Assembly (NCBI RefSeq): GCF_002930615.1
Contig: NZ_PSNX01000001.1
Coordinates: forward strand, 248,001 to 312,000
From: Caldimonas caldifontis
GTDB lineage: Bacteria; Pseudomonadota; Gammaproteobacteria; Burkholderiales; Burkholderiaceae_C
Length of the DNA: 64,000 bases
Reading direction: 5' to 3'
Shown here: positions 1 to 11,300 of the stretch, piece by piece
Position numbering within the stretch: position 1 is the first letter of the stretch
How the letters are laid out: every line of letters begins with the position of its first letter
The notes under the pieces: model-generated
Database searches by the model: none
What the model saw: the letters and a program-made list of their open reading frames with translations, nothing else
What the model was told of the DNA's origin: nothing
Made by a program: the position numbers and the translations under genes

Positions 1-1102
1 CCATGTCGGTTCCATAGGCCTGGAAGACCGGCAGGAACATGGGCAGGGCGATGTAGGAGATCTCGATCCACTCCAGGAAGAAGCCCAGCACGAAGAGCAG
101 CGCCATCAGGAAGAGCAGCGCGCCCATCTCGCCGCCGGGCACGGCCTCGAACAGGCTGTGCACCATGGCCTCACCCCCCAGTCCCCGGAACGCCAGCGCA
201 AATGGCTGGGCGCACAGCAGGATGAAGAACACCATGGCGGTGATCGTGAGTGTGCCGTGCAGGGTCTCGCGCAGCAGCGTTGCATTGAGGCGTCGCGCCC
301 ACAGGGCAATCAGCACGCTGCCCAGCGCACCCATCGAGGCGGCCTCGGTGGGTGCGGCGATGCCGCCCACGATGGAGCCCAGCACCGCGACCACCAGCAG
401 CAGCGGCGGCACCACGGTGCGTAACAGGTCGCGTCCCAGCGTACGCCGGTCGATGCGCTCACGCTCTTCGGCGGGCAGGGCGGGCGCCAGGTGGGGTCGC
501 CGCCAGCCCAGCAACAGCAGGTAGATCACATACACCGTCGCCAGCATCAGTCCCGGCAGGAAGGCGGCTGCGAACAGTGTGCCTACCGATTCGCCGACGA
601 TCTCCGACAACAGGATCAGCACCAGGCTGGGTGGGATGATCTGCCCCAGCGTGCCCGACGCGCAGATCGTGCCGCAGGCCACAGTGGGTGCATAGCCGCG
701 ACGCAGCAGTGTGGGCAGGGTCAACATCGCCACCGTTACCACCGTGGCACCCACGATGCCGGTGGAGGCGCCCATGAGCACGCCCACCAGGATGATGGCG
801 ATGCCCATGCCGCCGTTCAGCCCACCCATGGCCCGTCCGATGGTGTCGAGCATGTCTTCGGCCACGCGGGACTTCTCCAGCATCACGCCCATGAAGACAA
901 AGAGCGGGATGGCCATCATCGTGTAGTTGGTGACAACACCGTACAGGCGTGCGGGCAGCAGCGCAAAGAGCATGGACCCGAAGCCCATGTAGCCCGCCGC
1001 AAAACCGGAGACAGCCAGGGCGATGGCCACCGGCACGCCGATCATCATCAGCGCCAGGAAGCCCGCGATCATCCCGATCGCCAGCCATTCGTTGAGGCTC
1101 AT
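1..1102 (-). CDS. dctM: TRAP transporter large permease DctM (3' end cut by window edge)
   Basis: Large membrane subunit of a tripartite ATP-independent periplasmic transporter, which moves an organic acid across the inner membrane using the ion gradient. I translated it by hand from the ATG at 1102. The frame stays open to base 1, giving about 367 residues of a family usually near 430. It begins MSLNEWLAIG and is made almost wholly of hydrophobic helices. The family-typical segment GASTGIVGATVVT lies in the first third and GTLGQIIPPSLVLIL follows it. It overlaps dctQ by 4 bases (ATGA), so the two are translationally coupled. The substrate cannot be read from the sequence. Confidence 0.93.
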   Translation of the reverse strand, partial: MSLNEWLAIGMIAGFLALMMIGVPVAIALAVSGFAAGYMGFGSMLFALLPARLYGVVTNYTMMAIPLFVFMGVMLEKSRVAEDMLDTIGRAMGGLNGGMGIAIILVGVLMGASTGIVGATVVTVAMLTLPTLLRRGYAPTVACGTICASGTLGQIIPPSLVLILLSEIVGESVGTLFAAAFLPGLMLATVYVIYLLLLGWRRPHLAPALPAEERERIDRRTLGRDLLRTVVPPLLLVVAVLGSIVGGIAAPTEAASMGALGSVLIALWARRLNATLLRETLHGTLTITAMVFFILLCAQPFALAFRGLGGEAMVHSLFEAVPGGEMGALLFLMALLFVLGFFLEWIEISYIALPMFLPVFQAYGTDM

Positions 1103-1605
1103 GCCGGCGCCCTCTCTTGCGCAAGACGCATCACCGTGCGCACCGCATCCAGCAGACCTTGGAGGGCCAGCGCGGCGAACCCCAGCACCAGAAAGGCCTT
1201 GAGCCCATACCGATAGGGAAGACCACCTGGGTCCGGCGACCCTTCTCCCATGGCATAGGACTGCATCACATACGGCCAGGACAACCAGGCGATCAATGCC
1301 CCGACACCCAGGGTGAGCATTGCGCCCAGCAGATCGACCAGGGCCTGGGCGCGCCTGCTCATACGCTCATGCAGGAAGTCCACCCGCACATCGGCCCGGT
1401 GGTGCACGGCGTAGGCCATACCGAGCAGGGCGATGGGAGAGATCAGGTGCCACTCCAGTTCCTGCAACCCCACGGGGCTCCACGAGAAGACATAGCGCAG
1501 CAGCACGTTGCAGGCCACGAGCAGCACCAGCACCAGCACGCAGGCGCGTGCAATCCATCCCAGAGCGAGCACGGCCCGCTCCAGGCTTTTGAGGACGACG
1601 GACAT
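1099..1605 (-). CDS. dctQ: TRAP transporter small permease DctQ
   Basis: Small integral membrane subunit that pairs with DctM in a TRAP transporter. It has 168 residues, the usual DctQ size, with four hydrophobic segments. The first starts near residue 15 (ARACVLVLVLLVACNVLLR), and the motif LQELEWHL follows it, as is typical of DctQ proteins. It is preceded by dctP with a 12-base gap and overlaps dctM by 4 bases. The gene order P-Q-M on the minus strand is a classic TRAP operon. Confidence 0.93.
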   Translation of the reverse strand: MSVVLKSLERAVLALGWIARACVLVLVLLVACNVLLRYVFSWSPVGLQELEWHLISPIALLGMAYAVHHRADVRVDFLHERMSRRAQALVDLLGAMLTLGVGALIAWLSWPYVMQSYAMGEGSPDPGGLPYRYGLKAFLVLGFAALALQGLLDAVRTVMRLAQERAPA

Positions 1606-1617
1606 GGCGAACGAAGT

Positions 1618-2694
1618 TCAGAGGAACAGGAAGGTCTTTTCGCTCACGGCGGCCCAGGACTCGTGCTTCTTGCGGAAGGCCATGAAGGCGTCGTGCACTT
1701 TGCGGGTGGCGGGGTCGGCCTTGGCACCGGCTTCCAGCGTGTCGGCCGTCACCTCCTTGAGTCGGGCCACCACGTCCGGCGGGAGCGGCGCAGCCCTCAC
1801 GCCGTGGTTGGCCACCAAGTCGGCCAGCGCGTCGGCATTCACAGCCTCGCACCAGGCCAGGCTCTCGTTGTTGCAGGCCTGCGCGGCGGCCTGCACGATG
1901 GCCTGCAGGTCCTTGGGCAGGCTGTCCCAGGCCTTCTTGTTGATGAGCAGCTCGGTCACGTTGGTGGGTTCGTGCCAGCCGGTGGTGTAGTAGAACTTGG
2001 CAGCGCGGTGCAAGCCCAGGCGCCGGTCCTGGAAGGGGCCGACGAATTCGGCGGCATCGATCACGCCCCGCTCGAGCGCCGGGAAGATCTCGCCGCCGGG
2101 CAGCAGGCGCACGGCCACCCCCAGTGAGGCATACACCTTGCCGGCCAACCCCGGGATGCGCATCTTCAGGCCATTCAGGTCGGCCACACTGTTGATGGGC
2201 TTGCGGAACCAGCCCGTCATCTGCACGCCGGTGTTGCCCATCGGGAAGGCGATCAACCCGAGCGGCGCATAGAGCTCGTGCCACAGCTTCAGCCCGTCAC
2301 CGTGGTAGAGCCAGGCGTTCATGCCCTGGGTGTTCATGCCGAAGGGCACAGTGGTGAAGTACTGTGCTGCAGGCACCTTGCCGGCCCAGAAGTAGGCGTT
2401 GGCAGCATTCATCTCGACCATGCCCTTGGCCACGGCGTCGAACCCCTCCAGCGCAGGAATCAGTTCGCCCGCGGCGAAGTGCTGGATCTTCAGGCGGCCG
2501 CCCGACATCTCTTCCACCTTCTTGCAGAAGTCGGTGGGGCTGCCCGGGCCCTGCACATAGAAGGGCGAGCCCGGCCCGTAGGCATTGGTCATGCGCCAAG
2601 TGAATGCGCTGCGCGACCGGGCGCGAACGAGGGCCGGGGCGGCCAGGGCCAGGCCGGCAGAGCCAGCCACGAGGTGGCGACGCGAGAGGGTCAT
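1618..2694 (-). CDS. dctP: TRAP transporter periplasmic substrate-binding protein DctP
   Basis: Periplasmic solute receptor that delivers substrate to DctQM. I chose the ATG at 2694 (358 residues) because AAGGAG lies just upstream and the product then opens with MTLSRRHLVAGSAGLALAA, a twin-arginine-like signal followed by the mature start near RSAFTWRMTN. The frame extends 71 more codons upstream, but those look like untranslated leader. The segment GLKMRIPGLAGKVYASLG and the downstream PALERGVIDAAEFVGP match the DctP/TakP fold, closest to the alpha-keto acid or mannitol/chloroaromatic-type receptors. The substrate is unassigned. Confidence 0.92.
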   Translation of the reverse strand: MTLSRRHLVAGSAGLALAAPALVRARSRSAFTWRMTNAYGPGSPFYVQGPGSPTDFCKKVEEMSGGRLKIQHFAAGELIPALEGFDAVAKGMVEMNAANAYFWAGKVPAAQYFTTVPFGMNTQGMNAWLYHGDGLKLWHELYAPLGLIAFPMGNTGVQMTGWFRKPINSVADLNGLKMRIPGLAGKVYASLGVAVRLLPGGEIFPALERGVIDAAEFVGPFQDRRLGLHRAAKFYYTTGWHEPTNVTELLINKKAWDSLPKDLQAIVQAAAQACNNESLAWCEAVNADALADLVANHGVRAAPLPPDVVARLKEVTADTLEAGAKADPATRKVHDAFMAFRKKHESWAAVSEKTFLFL

Positions 2695-3050
2695 GGTGCT
2701 GCTCCTTGGGGGACGACATTTGTCAAGACGAAGATGTCCCTCGTTACGCAAGCGCCATGCCACCGCGAATGCCCTGGCAAGTCCTTGATTTGCATAGATT
2801 TCAAGATGGAGAGAGCTCACGCGCGCACTGTCAAACGACATGCGGCTGTGGGCCTGGCCGGCCATGTGGACTTCACAAATGACACCGTCGGCCATCTGCA
2901 TGTCCATTTGTCAACGGGGCATCCGCTTTCCTGAACCAATCGTCGCGTGGGGATCGGTGCGGCGGCCATTTGGCGATCCTGCACCGCCACGGCGCACGGG
3001 TGGGCCCAGGGCGCCATCCCGGTGCCGGCGTGCGCCTTGCGCGCGCCGTC
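2695..3050. other. 356-base gene-free region upstream of dctP with repeated TTGTCA/TGACAA words
   Basis: No credible coding sequence on either strand. It should hold the dctP promoter and operator. CATTTGTCAA occurs exactly twice (2717-2726 and 2905-2914), an inverted related word ACAAATGAC lies at 2875-2883, and TGTC-AAAC-GACA at 2829-2840 is a perfect inverted repeat. These look like binding sites for a regulator, perhaps the Lrp-type protein encoded just upstream or an unlinked GntR-type regulator. I saw no clear -35/-10 pair. Confidence 0.4.
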
Positions 3051-3497
3051 TCACAGGCGTGCACCGCCCCGGCGGTTTTTCACCCGGGTCATCAGCGTCT
3101 TGCAATCCACCGAGAGAATCTCCGGCCGGTTGAAGATGTGCTTGCGCACGAAGGCATCAAAGCTTTCGTAGCTGTCGGTCAGCGTGTGGATGTGCAGGCT
3201 CTGCAAATCGCTCATGATGTACAGGCTCACCACCTCGGGGCAGGCGGCCAGCTCCTGCGAGATGGGCTCCAGGGCCACAGGTGCCACGCGCAGATCCAGG
3301 AAGGTGGACACCACCTTGCCCAGCTTCTCGGGGTTCACCACTGCCGAGAACTGTTCAATCACGCCGGCGTTCACCAGAGCCTGCACCCGGTTGCGCGCGT
3401 GGGCGCGCGAGATGCCCAGTTGGCGGGCGATGTCGGCGTACGAAGCGCGCGCATCGCGGATCAGGAGGTTGAGCAGGGTGCTGTCGAGCTTGTCCAT
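3051..3497 (-). CDS. Lrp/AsnC family transcriptional regulator
   Basis: DNA-binding regulator of the leucine-responsive family, often controlling amino acid metabolism or transport. It has 148 residues, close to the usual 150. An N-terminal winged helix-turn-helix covers residues 1-60 (MDKLDSTLLNLLIRDARASY, then DIARQLGISRAHARNRVQAL). The C-terminal ligand-binding RAM domain covers the rest. It lies 36 bases downstream of the smr gene on the same strand and 356 bases upstream of the TRAP operon, so it is either the tail of radC-smr-lrp or a local regulator of dctPQM. The ligand is unknown. Confidence 0.92.
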   Translation of the reverse strand: MDKLDSTLLNLLIRDARASYADIARQLGISRAHARNRVQALVNAGVIEQFSAVVNPEKLGKVVSTFLDLRVAPVALEPISQELAACPEVVSLYIMSDLQSLHIHTLTDSYESFDAFVRKHIFNRPEILSVDCKTLMTRVKNRRGGARL

Positions 3498-3533
3498 CCC
3501 CAGGCTTCGCAGCTTCCGTGCCTGCGGCGGGGC

Positions 3534-4187
3534 TCAGCTGCCGGGTCGTCCCTGCGAGGGCCGCAGCAGCACCACCAGGGCGCCGTTGCCGCCGTCGGAA
3601 GCGCGCGCCTGGGTGAAGGCGATCACTTCGTTCTTCTGCACCAGCCAGGTCTTCACCTTGGCCTTGAGCACGGGCTCGCGCCCTGGCGAGCCATTGCCCT
3701 TGCCGTGCACCACGCGCACGCAGCGCAGGCCCTGCTTGAGTGCCTCACGCAGGAAGGTGGCGAGTTGTTCACGCGCCTCGTCACGGCGCAGGCCATGCAG
3801 ATCGATCTGGGCCTGGATCACCCACTCGCCGCGGCGCAGGCGGCGCACCACCTCGGGCCCCACGCCGGGGCGGCGGAAGGACAGCGCCTCGTCGGTGTCG
3901 AGCAGGGTCTCGACGTCGAACTCGTCGGAAATCGCCTCGCGCAGCACCGACTGTTCGTCCAGCGCGCGTTGCCGAGGTTCGGGACGGGGCCGCGGGCGGT
4001 CCAGCTCGGCCAGACCGCGGTCCTTCAGGCCCTGCACCGGCCCCACGCTGCGGGCAAACAGCTCGCGTTCGCGTCGCTCACGCGCTTCCTGCTCGCGCCG
4101 CTTCGCTTCGCGCTCCGCGGCTTCGCGGGCCTGCGCCTGCAGCGCCTGCTTGATGGCGGCCAGGTCGGCGAGGCTCTTGGCTTTCAT
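3534..4187 (-). CDS. Smr-domain protein (MutS2 C-terminal-like nuclease domain)
   Basis: A 217-residue stand-alone Smr protein of the SmrA/YdaL type. The first half is charged and probably coiled coil (an Ala/Arg/Glu-rich stretch at residues 10-45). The Smr domain covers roughly residues 125-215, with IDLHGLRRDEA (the DLHG motif) and VRVVHGKGNGSPG (the HGxG motif) intact. Smr domains are DNA- or RNA-binding endonucleases linked to recombination control and, in other families, to collided-ribosome processing. Its ATG directly follows the radC stop codon (TAGATG), so it is co-translated with radC. The substrate in this organism is not deducible. Confidence 0.88.
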   Translation of the reverse strand: MKAKSLADLAAIKQALQAQAREAAEREAKRREQEARERRERELFARSVGPVQGLKDRGLAELDRPRPRPEPRQRALDEQSVLREAISDEFDVETLLDTDEALSFRRPGVGPEVVRRLRRGEWVIQAQIDLHGLRRDEAREQLATFLREALKQGLRCVRVVHGKGNGSPGREPVLKAKVKTWLVQKNEVIAFTQARASDGGNGALVVLLRPSQGRPGS

Positions 4188-4862
4188 CTACAGCAGGCCC
4201 CGTTCGGCAAACGACACCACCTGCTCGCGCGCCACCACGAAATGGTCGAGCACCCGCACATCCACCAGGCCCAGGGCCGACTGCAGCGTGCGCGTCAGGT
4301 ATTCGTCCGCCTTGGACGGCTCGGCCACGCCGGAGGGGTGGTTGTGCGCCAGCATCACGGCCGCCGCATTCAGCGCCAGCGCGCGCTTGACCACCTCGCG
4401 CGGATAGACGCTGGTCTGCGTGAGCGTGCCGCGGAAGAGTTCTTCCATCGCCAGCAGCCGGTGCTGGGCGTCGAGGAAGAGCACGGCAAACACCTCGTGG
4501 GGCAGGGCGGCCAGCTTCAGGCGCAGGTAGTCCTTCACCTGGGTGGGTGATTCGAACACCGGCCGCGCCTGCAGCGCCTGCGCCAGGGCGCGGCGGGCCA
4601 GTTCCAGCACGGCCACCAGTTCGGCCCGCTTGGCCGGTCCCAGGCCTTTCACCCGCTTGAGTTCGTCGGCGCCCGTGTGCAGCAGGCCGGCGACGCCGCC
4701 GAAGCCCTGCAGCAACTGCTGGGCCAGCTGCAGCACCGGGGTGCCCTTCATGCCGGTGCGCAGCAGCAGTGCCAGCAGTTCGGCATCGGCCAGGGCCGCG
4801 GGGCCCAGGGCGAGCAGTTTTTCACGCGGGCGGGCGTCGGCGGGCAGGTCCTTGATCGACAT
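4188..4862 (-). CDS. radC: RadC/JAB-domain DNA repair-associated protein
   Basis: A 224-residue RadC family protein. The N-terminal part holds a helix-hairpin-helix-like segment ([20 protein letters not shown], residues 68-87). The C-terminal JAMM metalloprotease-like domain contains the HNHPSG motif followed by a downstream Asp (EPSKADEY). The start [16 protein letters not shown] is the family-typical one. The biochemical role of RadC is unsettled; the link to DNA repair is historical. It is divergent from fkpB with 96 bases between and abuts smr. Confidence 0.93.
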   Translation of the reverse strand: MSIKDLPADARPREKLLALGPAALADAELLALLLRTGMKGTPVLQLAQQLLQGFGGVAGLLHTGADELKRVKGLGPAKRAELVAVLELARRALAQALQARPVFESPTQVKDYLRLKLAALPHEVFAVLFLDAQHRLLAMEELFRGTLTQTSVYPREVVKRALALNAAAVMLAHNHPSGVAEPSKADEYLTRTLQSALGLVDVRVLDHFVVAREQVVSFAERGLL

Positions 4863-4920
4863 GGGGGATCCGGGGGAGGGGCCGTCCAGCGTGACGGCCG
4901 AGGGGTTGGGGCCGGACTTC

Positions 4921-4926
4921 TACAAT
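4921..4926 (+). promoter_or_regulatory. -10-like element before fkpB (TACAAT)
   Basis: TACAAT lies 32 bases before the GTG of fkpB, within the word CTACAATG that recurs before other genes in this window. No good -35 is visible at 16-18 bases upstream, so this is a candidate only. Confidence 0.4.
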
Positions 4927-4958
4927 GGTGCCCAGTCTACAAAACCGGAACGCGCGCC

Positions 4959-5401
4959 GTGGCCACCGTCCAACCTGGGTCCTTCCTGACCCTGCACTAC
5001 CGCCTGGCCGGCCCCGACGGGGCCGACATCATCAACACCTTCCACGACAAGCCCGCCACGCTGTCGCTGGGCACGGGCGAACTGGCCCCGGCCATGGAGC
5101 AGCGCCTGCTGGGCCTGGAAGAGGGCACCCGCCAGGTCTTCGAGATCCCCGCCGGCGAAGCCTTCGGCGAGCGCAACGCCGACCTCCTGCAGCGTGTGAA
5201 GCGCAGCCTGATGGACGAACTGGGCGACCCGGACGCCGACTACCACCCCGGCGACGTGGTGCAGTTCCCCACGCCCGATGGCAGCGGCGCCTATGCCGGC
5301 GTGGTGCGCGAGGTGGGTGAGGAATGGATCCTCTTCGACTTCAACCACCCCCTCGCAGGCGTGCCGGTGTCCTTCGAAGTCCACCTGATCGGGGTGCTGT
5401 G

Positions 5402-5402
<1 letters not shown>
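4959..5402 (+). CDS. fkpB: FKBP-type peptidyl-prolyl cis-trans isomerase, SlpA/FkpB type
   Basis: A small cytoplasmic FKBP that speeds proline isomerisation and may hold nascent chains. The GTG at 4959 gives 147 residues, against about 149 in the E. coli protein, and starts [16 protein letters not shown]. No ATG lies in frame nearby, so a GTG start is needed. Family landmarks are [19 protein letters not shown] and the C-terminal DFNHPLAG motif (residues 127-134), with the insert-in-flap domain between. Its stop overlaps the ispH start (TGATG). The pairing slpA-ispH is widely conserved. Confidence 0.92.
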
Positions 5403-7739
<2,337 letters not shown>

Positions 7740-7784
7740 TCAAAGCTTCGCTTGCGGATGACCACCCGCGAGCCGATGCTCACA

Positions 7785-7875
7785 GGAAAGGTGGCAGAGT
7801 GGTCGAATGCGCCGGACTCGAAATCCGGTATACGGGTCTCCCGTATCGAGGGTTCGAATCCCTCCCTTTCCGCCA
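7785..7875 (+). tRNA. tRNA-Ser (anticodon CGA)
   Basis: A 91-base tRNA with encoded CCA. Acceptor arms GGAAAGG (7785-7791) and CCTTTCC (7865-7871) pair perfectly, followed by discriminator G and CCA. The anticodon stem CCGGA/TCCGG encloses loop CTCGAAA, giving anticodon CGA, which reads UCG. A long variable arm (TATACGGGTCTCCCGTATCG) and the T-arm GGTTCGAATCC confirm a serine isoacceptor. It lies directly after serS and before a strong terminator. Confidence 0.97.
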
Positions 7876-7881
7876 AAGAAA

Positions 7882-7911
7882 AAACGCCCGCTTTGCGGGC
7901 GTTTGTCTTTT
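7882..7911. terminator. Bidirectional intrinsic terminator between tRNA-Ser and the PLDc_N gene
   Basis: Perfect 10-base arms AAACGCCCGC (7882-7891) and GCGGGCGTTT (7895-7904) with a TTT loop. T-rich tracts follow on both strands (TTTGTCTTTT on plus, TTTTTTCTTT on minus), so it can end both the tRNA transcript and the convergent small membrane protein gene. Confidence 0.9.
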
Positions 7912-7920
7912 CGGCGGGCG

Positions 7921-8097
7921 CTACTTCGGCCCCGCAAGGAACCAGGCAATCACACCGATCACCGGCAGCACGATGATCAGCACGATCCAGAACACCTTGG
8001 ATCCGGTGCTGGCGCCGCTGCCGGCCACCTTCACGATCGCGTAGACGACGACGATCAGCCAGAGCAGGCCGAAGAGTCCGCCAACTTCGATGCCCAT
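7921..8097 (-). CDS. Small membrane protein with PLDc_N-type double-helix domain
   Basis: A 58-residue protein translated by hand, starting MGIEVGGLFGLLWLIVVVYA and ending FLAGPK. Two hydrophobic helices (about residues 7-24 and 35-54) are separated by a short polar loop (GSGASTGSK). The pattern and the PVIGVIAWFL C-terminus resemble the PLDc_N domain that forms the N-terminal membrane hairpin of cardiolipin synthases but is also found alone. GGGAGG lies 5 bases before the ATG. Its role is unknown. It ends 17 bases before the shared terminator. Confidence 0.8.
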   Translation of the reverse strand: MGIEVGGLFGLLWLIVVVYAIVKVAGSGASTGSKVFWIVLIIVLPVIGVIAWFLAGPK

Positions 8098-8370
8098 GGG
8101 GGCCTCCCTCGGAAGTGGATGGAAGCCTCACCTTAGCAGGGCCTGAGGCGGCCGGACAAGGGTTTGCAGGCGCATCCAGGTGTCGGTGCTGTCCTACGCG
8201 CGCGCGTCATGATGTGTCATGGGCGCCCCATGGGCGACGCGGTGCGCTGGATTTTGTTCAGCTCTTGGGCGCTGGACTTCGATTCCCATCCTGTGGGACC
8301 GATCGAAATCCACCAACAATCCATCCGGCGCAGGCGCACCATGGCGGCAATTGTCCCCCTGGTCTGAACC

Positions 8371-11300
8371 ATGAACCCGTCACCTGTCGCCCTGTCTTTC
8401 CATGCCACCAGCCCCTTTGCCGAGCAGCCGCTGAGGCGCGCCATCACGGCCGCCACGCGATGGCCCGAGCCGGAGGTGATGACGACCCTGGTGGAGCGCG
8501 CGCGGCTGCCGCAGGACTTGTTGGCGCCGGTCGAGGCCCTGGCCCGACGCCTGGCGCTGCGCTTGCGCGAGCGCCAGGCGGGGGCCGGGCGGGCGGGTCT
8601 GGTGCAGGGCCTGCTGCACGAGTACTCGCTGTCGTCGCAGGAGGGCGTGGCGCTCATGTGCCTGGCCGAGGCGCTGCTGCGCATCCCGGATGCCGCCACG
8701 CGGGATGCGCTGATCCGCGACAAGATCGCGCGCGGCCAGTGGCAGACCCATCTGGGGCGCAGCCCCTCGCTCTTCGTGAATGCGGCCACCTGGGGCCTGC
8801 TGATCACGGGCCGGCTCGTGGCCACCCACAGCGAGACGGGCCTGTCGGCTTCGCTCACGCGATTGGTCGCAGCGGGGGGCGAGCCGCTGATCCGCAAAGG
8901 GGTGGACCTGGCGATGCGCCTGATGGGCGAACAGTTCGTCACCGGCGAAACCATCGGCGAGGCACTGCAGCGCGCCAAGGCGCGCGAGGCCGAGGGCTTC
9001 CGCCATTCCTACGACATGCTGGGCGAAGCGGCGATGACGGCCGCCGATGCGCGGCGCTATGCGCAGGCTTATGAGGCGGCCATCGATGCGATCGGCCATG
9101 CCTCGGGGGGGCGCGGGGTGATCGACGGCCCCGGCATCTCGATCAAGCTCTCGGCCCTGCATCCGCGCTACCACCGTGCGCAGCGGGAGCGGGTGATGGA
9201 CGAGCTCTATCCCGTGCTGCTGGGCCTGGCGCAGCGGGCCAGGGCGCACGATCTGGGCCTGAACATTGACGCCGAGGAGGCCGACCGGCTGGAGCTGTCG
9301 CTCGACCTGCTGGAGCGGCTGTGCGGCGAGCCCACGCTGGCCGGGTGGCAGGGCCTGGGCTTCGTGGTGCAGGCCTACCAGAAGCGCGCGCTGCCGGTGA
9401 TCGAGCACCTGATCGAGCTGGCCCGGCGCCACCGGCGGCGGCTGATGGTGCGCCTGGTGAAGGGTGCCTACTGGGACAGCGAGATCAAGCGCGCCCAGGT
9501 GGACGGCCAGGACGACTACCCCGTGTTCACGCGCAAGGTGCACACCGACGTGTCCTACCTTGCCTGCGCGCGGGCTTTGCTCGCCGCGCCCGAGGCGGTG
9601 TACCCGCAGTTCGCCACGCACAACGCGCAGACGCTGGCCGCGGTCTATCACCTGGCCGACCCCGCGCGCTGGCAGCCCGGGCAGTACGAGTTCCAGTGCC
9701 TGCACGGCATGGGCGAACCGCTGTACGAGCAGGTGGTGGCGGCGCCGGCCGACGGCGGCCTGGGCCGTCCCTGCCGCATCTATGCGCCGGTGGGCACGCA
9801 CGAGACCCTGCTGGCCTACCTCGTGCGCCGCCTGCTGGAAAACGGCGCCAACACCTCCTTCGTGCATCGCATGGCCGACACCACCGTGCCGCTGGACGAT
9901 CTGGTGCGCGACCCGGTGGCACAGGTTGCGCAATCGGCGGCCGAGGAGGGCGGCCTGGGCCGGCCGCATCCGGCGATTGCGCTGCCGCGCGACCTCTTCG
10001 GTGCGGCCCGCCGCAATTCGCGCGGGCTGGACCTGACCGACGAGCGGGTGCTCGCCACGGTGTCCGCGGCCCTGGAGGCGAGCCGGCGCGAGACCTGGCA
10101 GTGTGTTCCGAAGGTGGCGGGCGACGCGACGGCTGAAGGCGAGGCCGAGCCGGTGTGCAATCCGGCCGATCCCGACGACCGGGTGGGCACGGTGGTCGAG
10201 GCCTCGCCCGAGATTGTCGACCGGGCCGTGCAGCAGGCCCGACCCTGGGCCTCGACGCCCGCGCGCGAGCGGGCCGCCGTGCTGGACCGCGCCGCCGACG
10301 CGCTGGAAGCGCAGATGCCGGTGCTGATGGGCCTGCTGATGCGCGAGGCGGGCAAGACGGCTGCCAACGCCGTGGCCGAGGTGCGCGAGGCGGTGGACTT
10401 CCTGCGCTTCGATGCCGCCCAGCTGCGCGCCGAACTCGATGGCGTGGACCACGCCCCCCTGGGCCCCGTGGTGTGCATCAGCCCCTGGAACTTCCCGCTG
10501 GCCATCTTCGTGGGGCAGGTGGCGGCGGCCCTGGCCGCGGGCAACGCGGTGCTCGCCAAGCCGGCCGAGCAGACACCCTTGATCGCCGCGCAGGCGGTGC
10601 AGGCGCTGTGGCAGGCCGGGGTGCCGCGTGAGGCGCTGCAACTGCTTCCCGGGCGGGGCGAAACCGTCGGTGCACGGCTGGTGGCCGACGCACGCATCCG
10701 AGGTGTGCTCTTCACCGGGTCCACCGAGGTGGCGCGGCTGCTGCAGCGCGCCCTGGCCGGCCGCCTCGATGAGCGCGGGCAGCCCCTGCCGCTGATCGCC
10801 GAGACGGGCGGGCAGAACGCCATGATCGTGGACTCCTCGGCCTTGCCCGAGCAGGTGGTGGCCGATGTGCTGGCCTCGGCCTTCGACAGCGCCGGCCAAC
10901 GCTGCTCGGCGCTGCGCGTGCTGTGCCTGCAGGACGAGGTGGCCGAGACGATCCTCACGATGCTGAAGGGGGCGATGGAGGAACTCGCGCTGGGCCGGCC
11001 GGATCGGCTGGCCGCGGATGTGGGCCCGGTGATCGATGCGGACGCCCGTGCGCGCATCGAGGCCCATATCGAAGGGATGCGTGCACGGGGCCGGCGCATC
11101 CACGTGCTTCAGGCACGCCATGCCGGGCCGCTGCCGACGGGTCACTTCGTCCCCCCCACCCTGATCGAGATCGAGCAGTTGTCCGAACTCGACCGCGAAG
11201 TGTTTGGCCCCGTGCTGCACGTGCTGCGCTACCGGCGCGAGGCACTGGACGACCTCGTCATGCAGATCAACGCCACAGGCTATGGCCTGACGCTGGGCGT

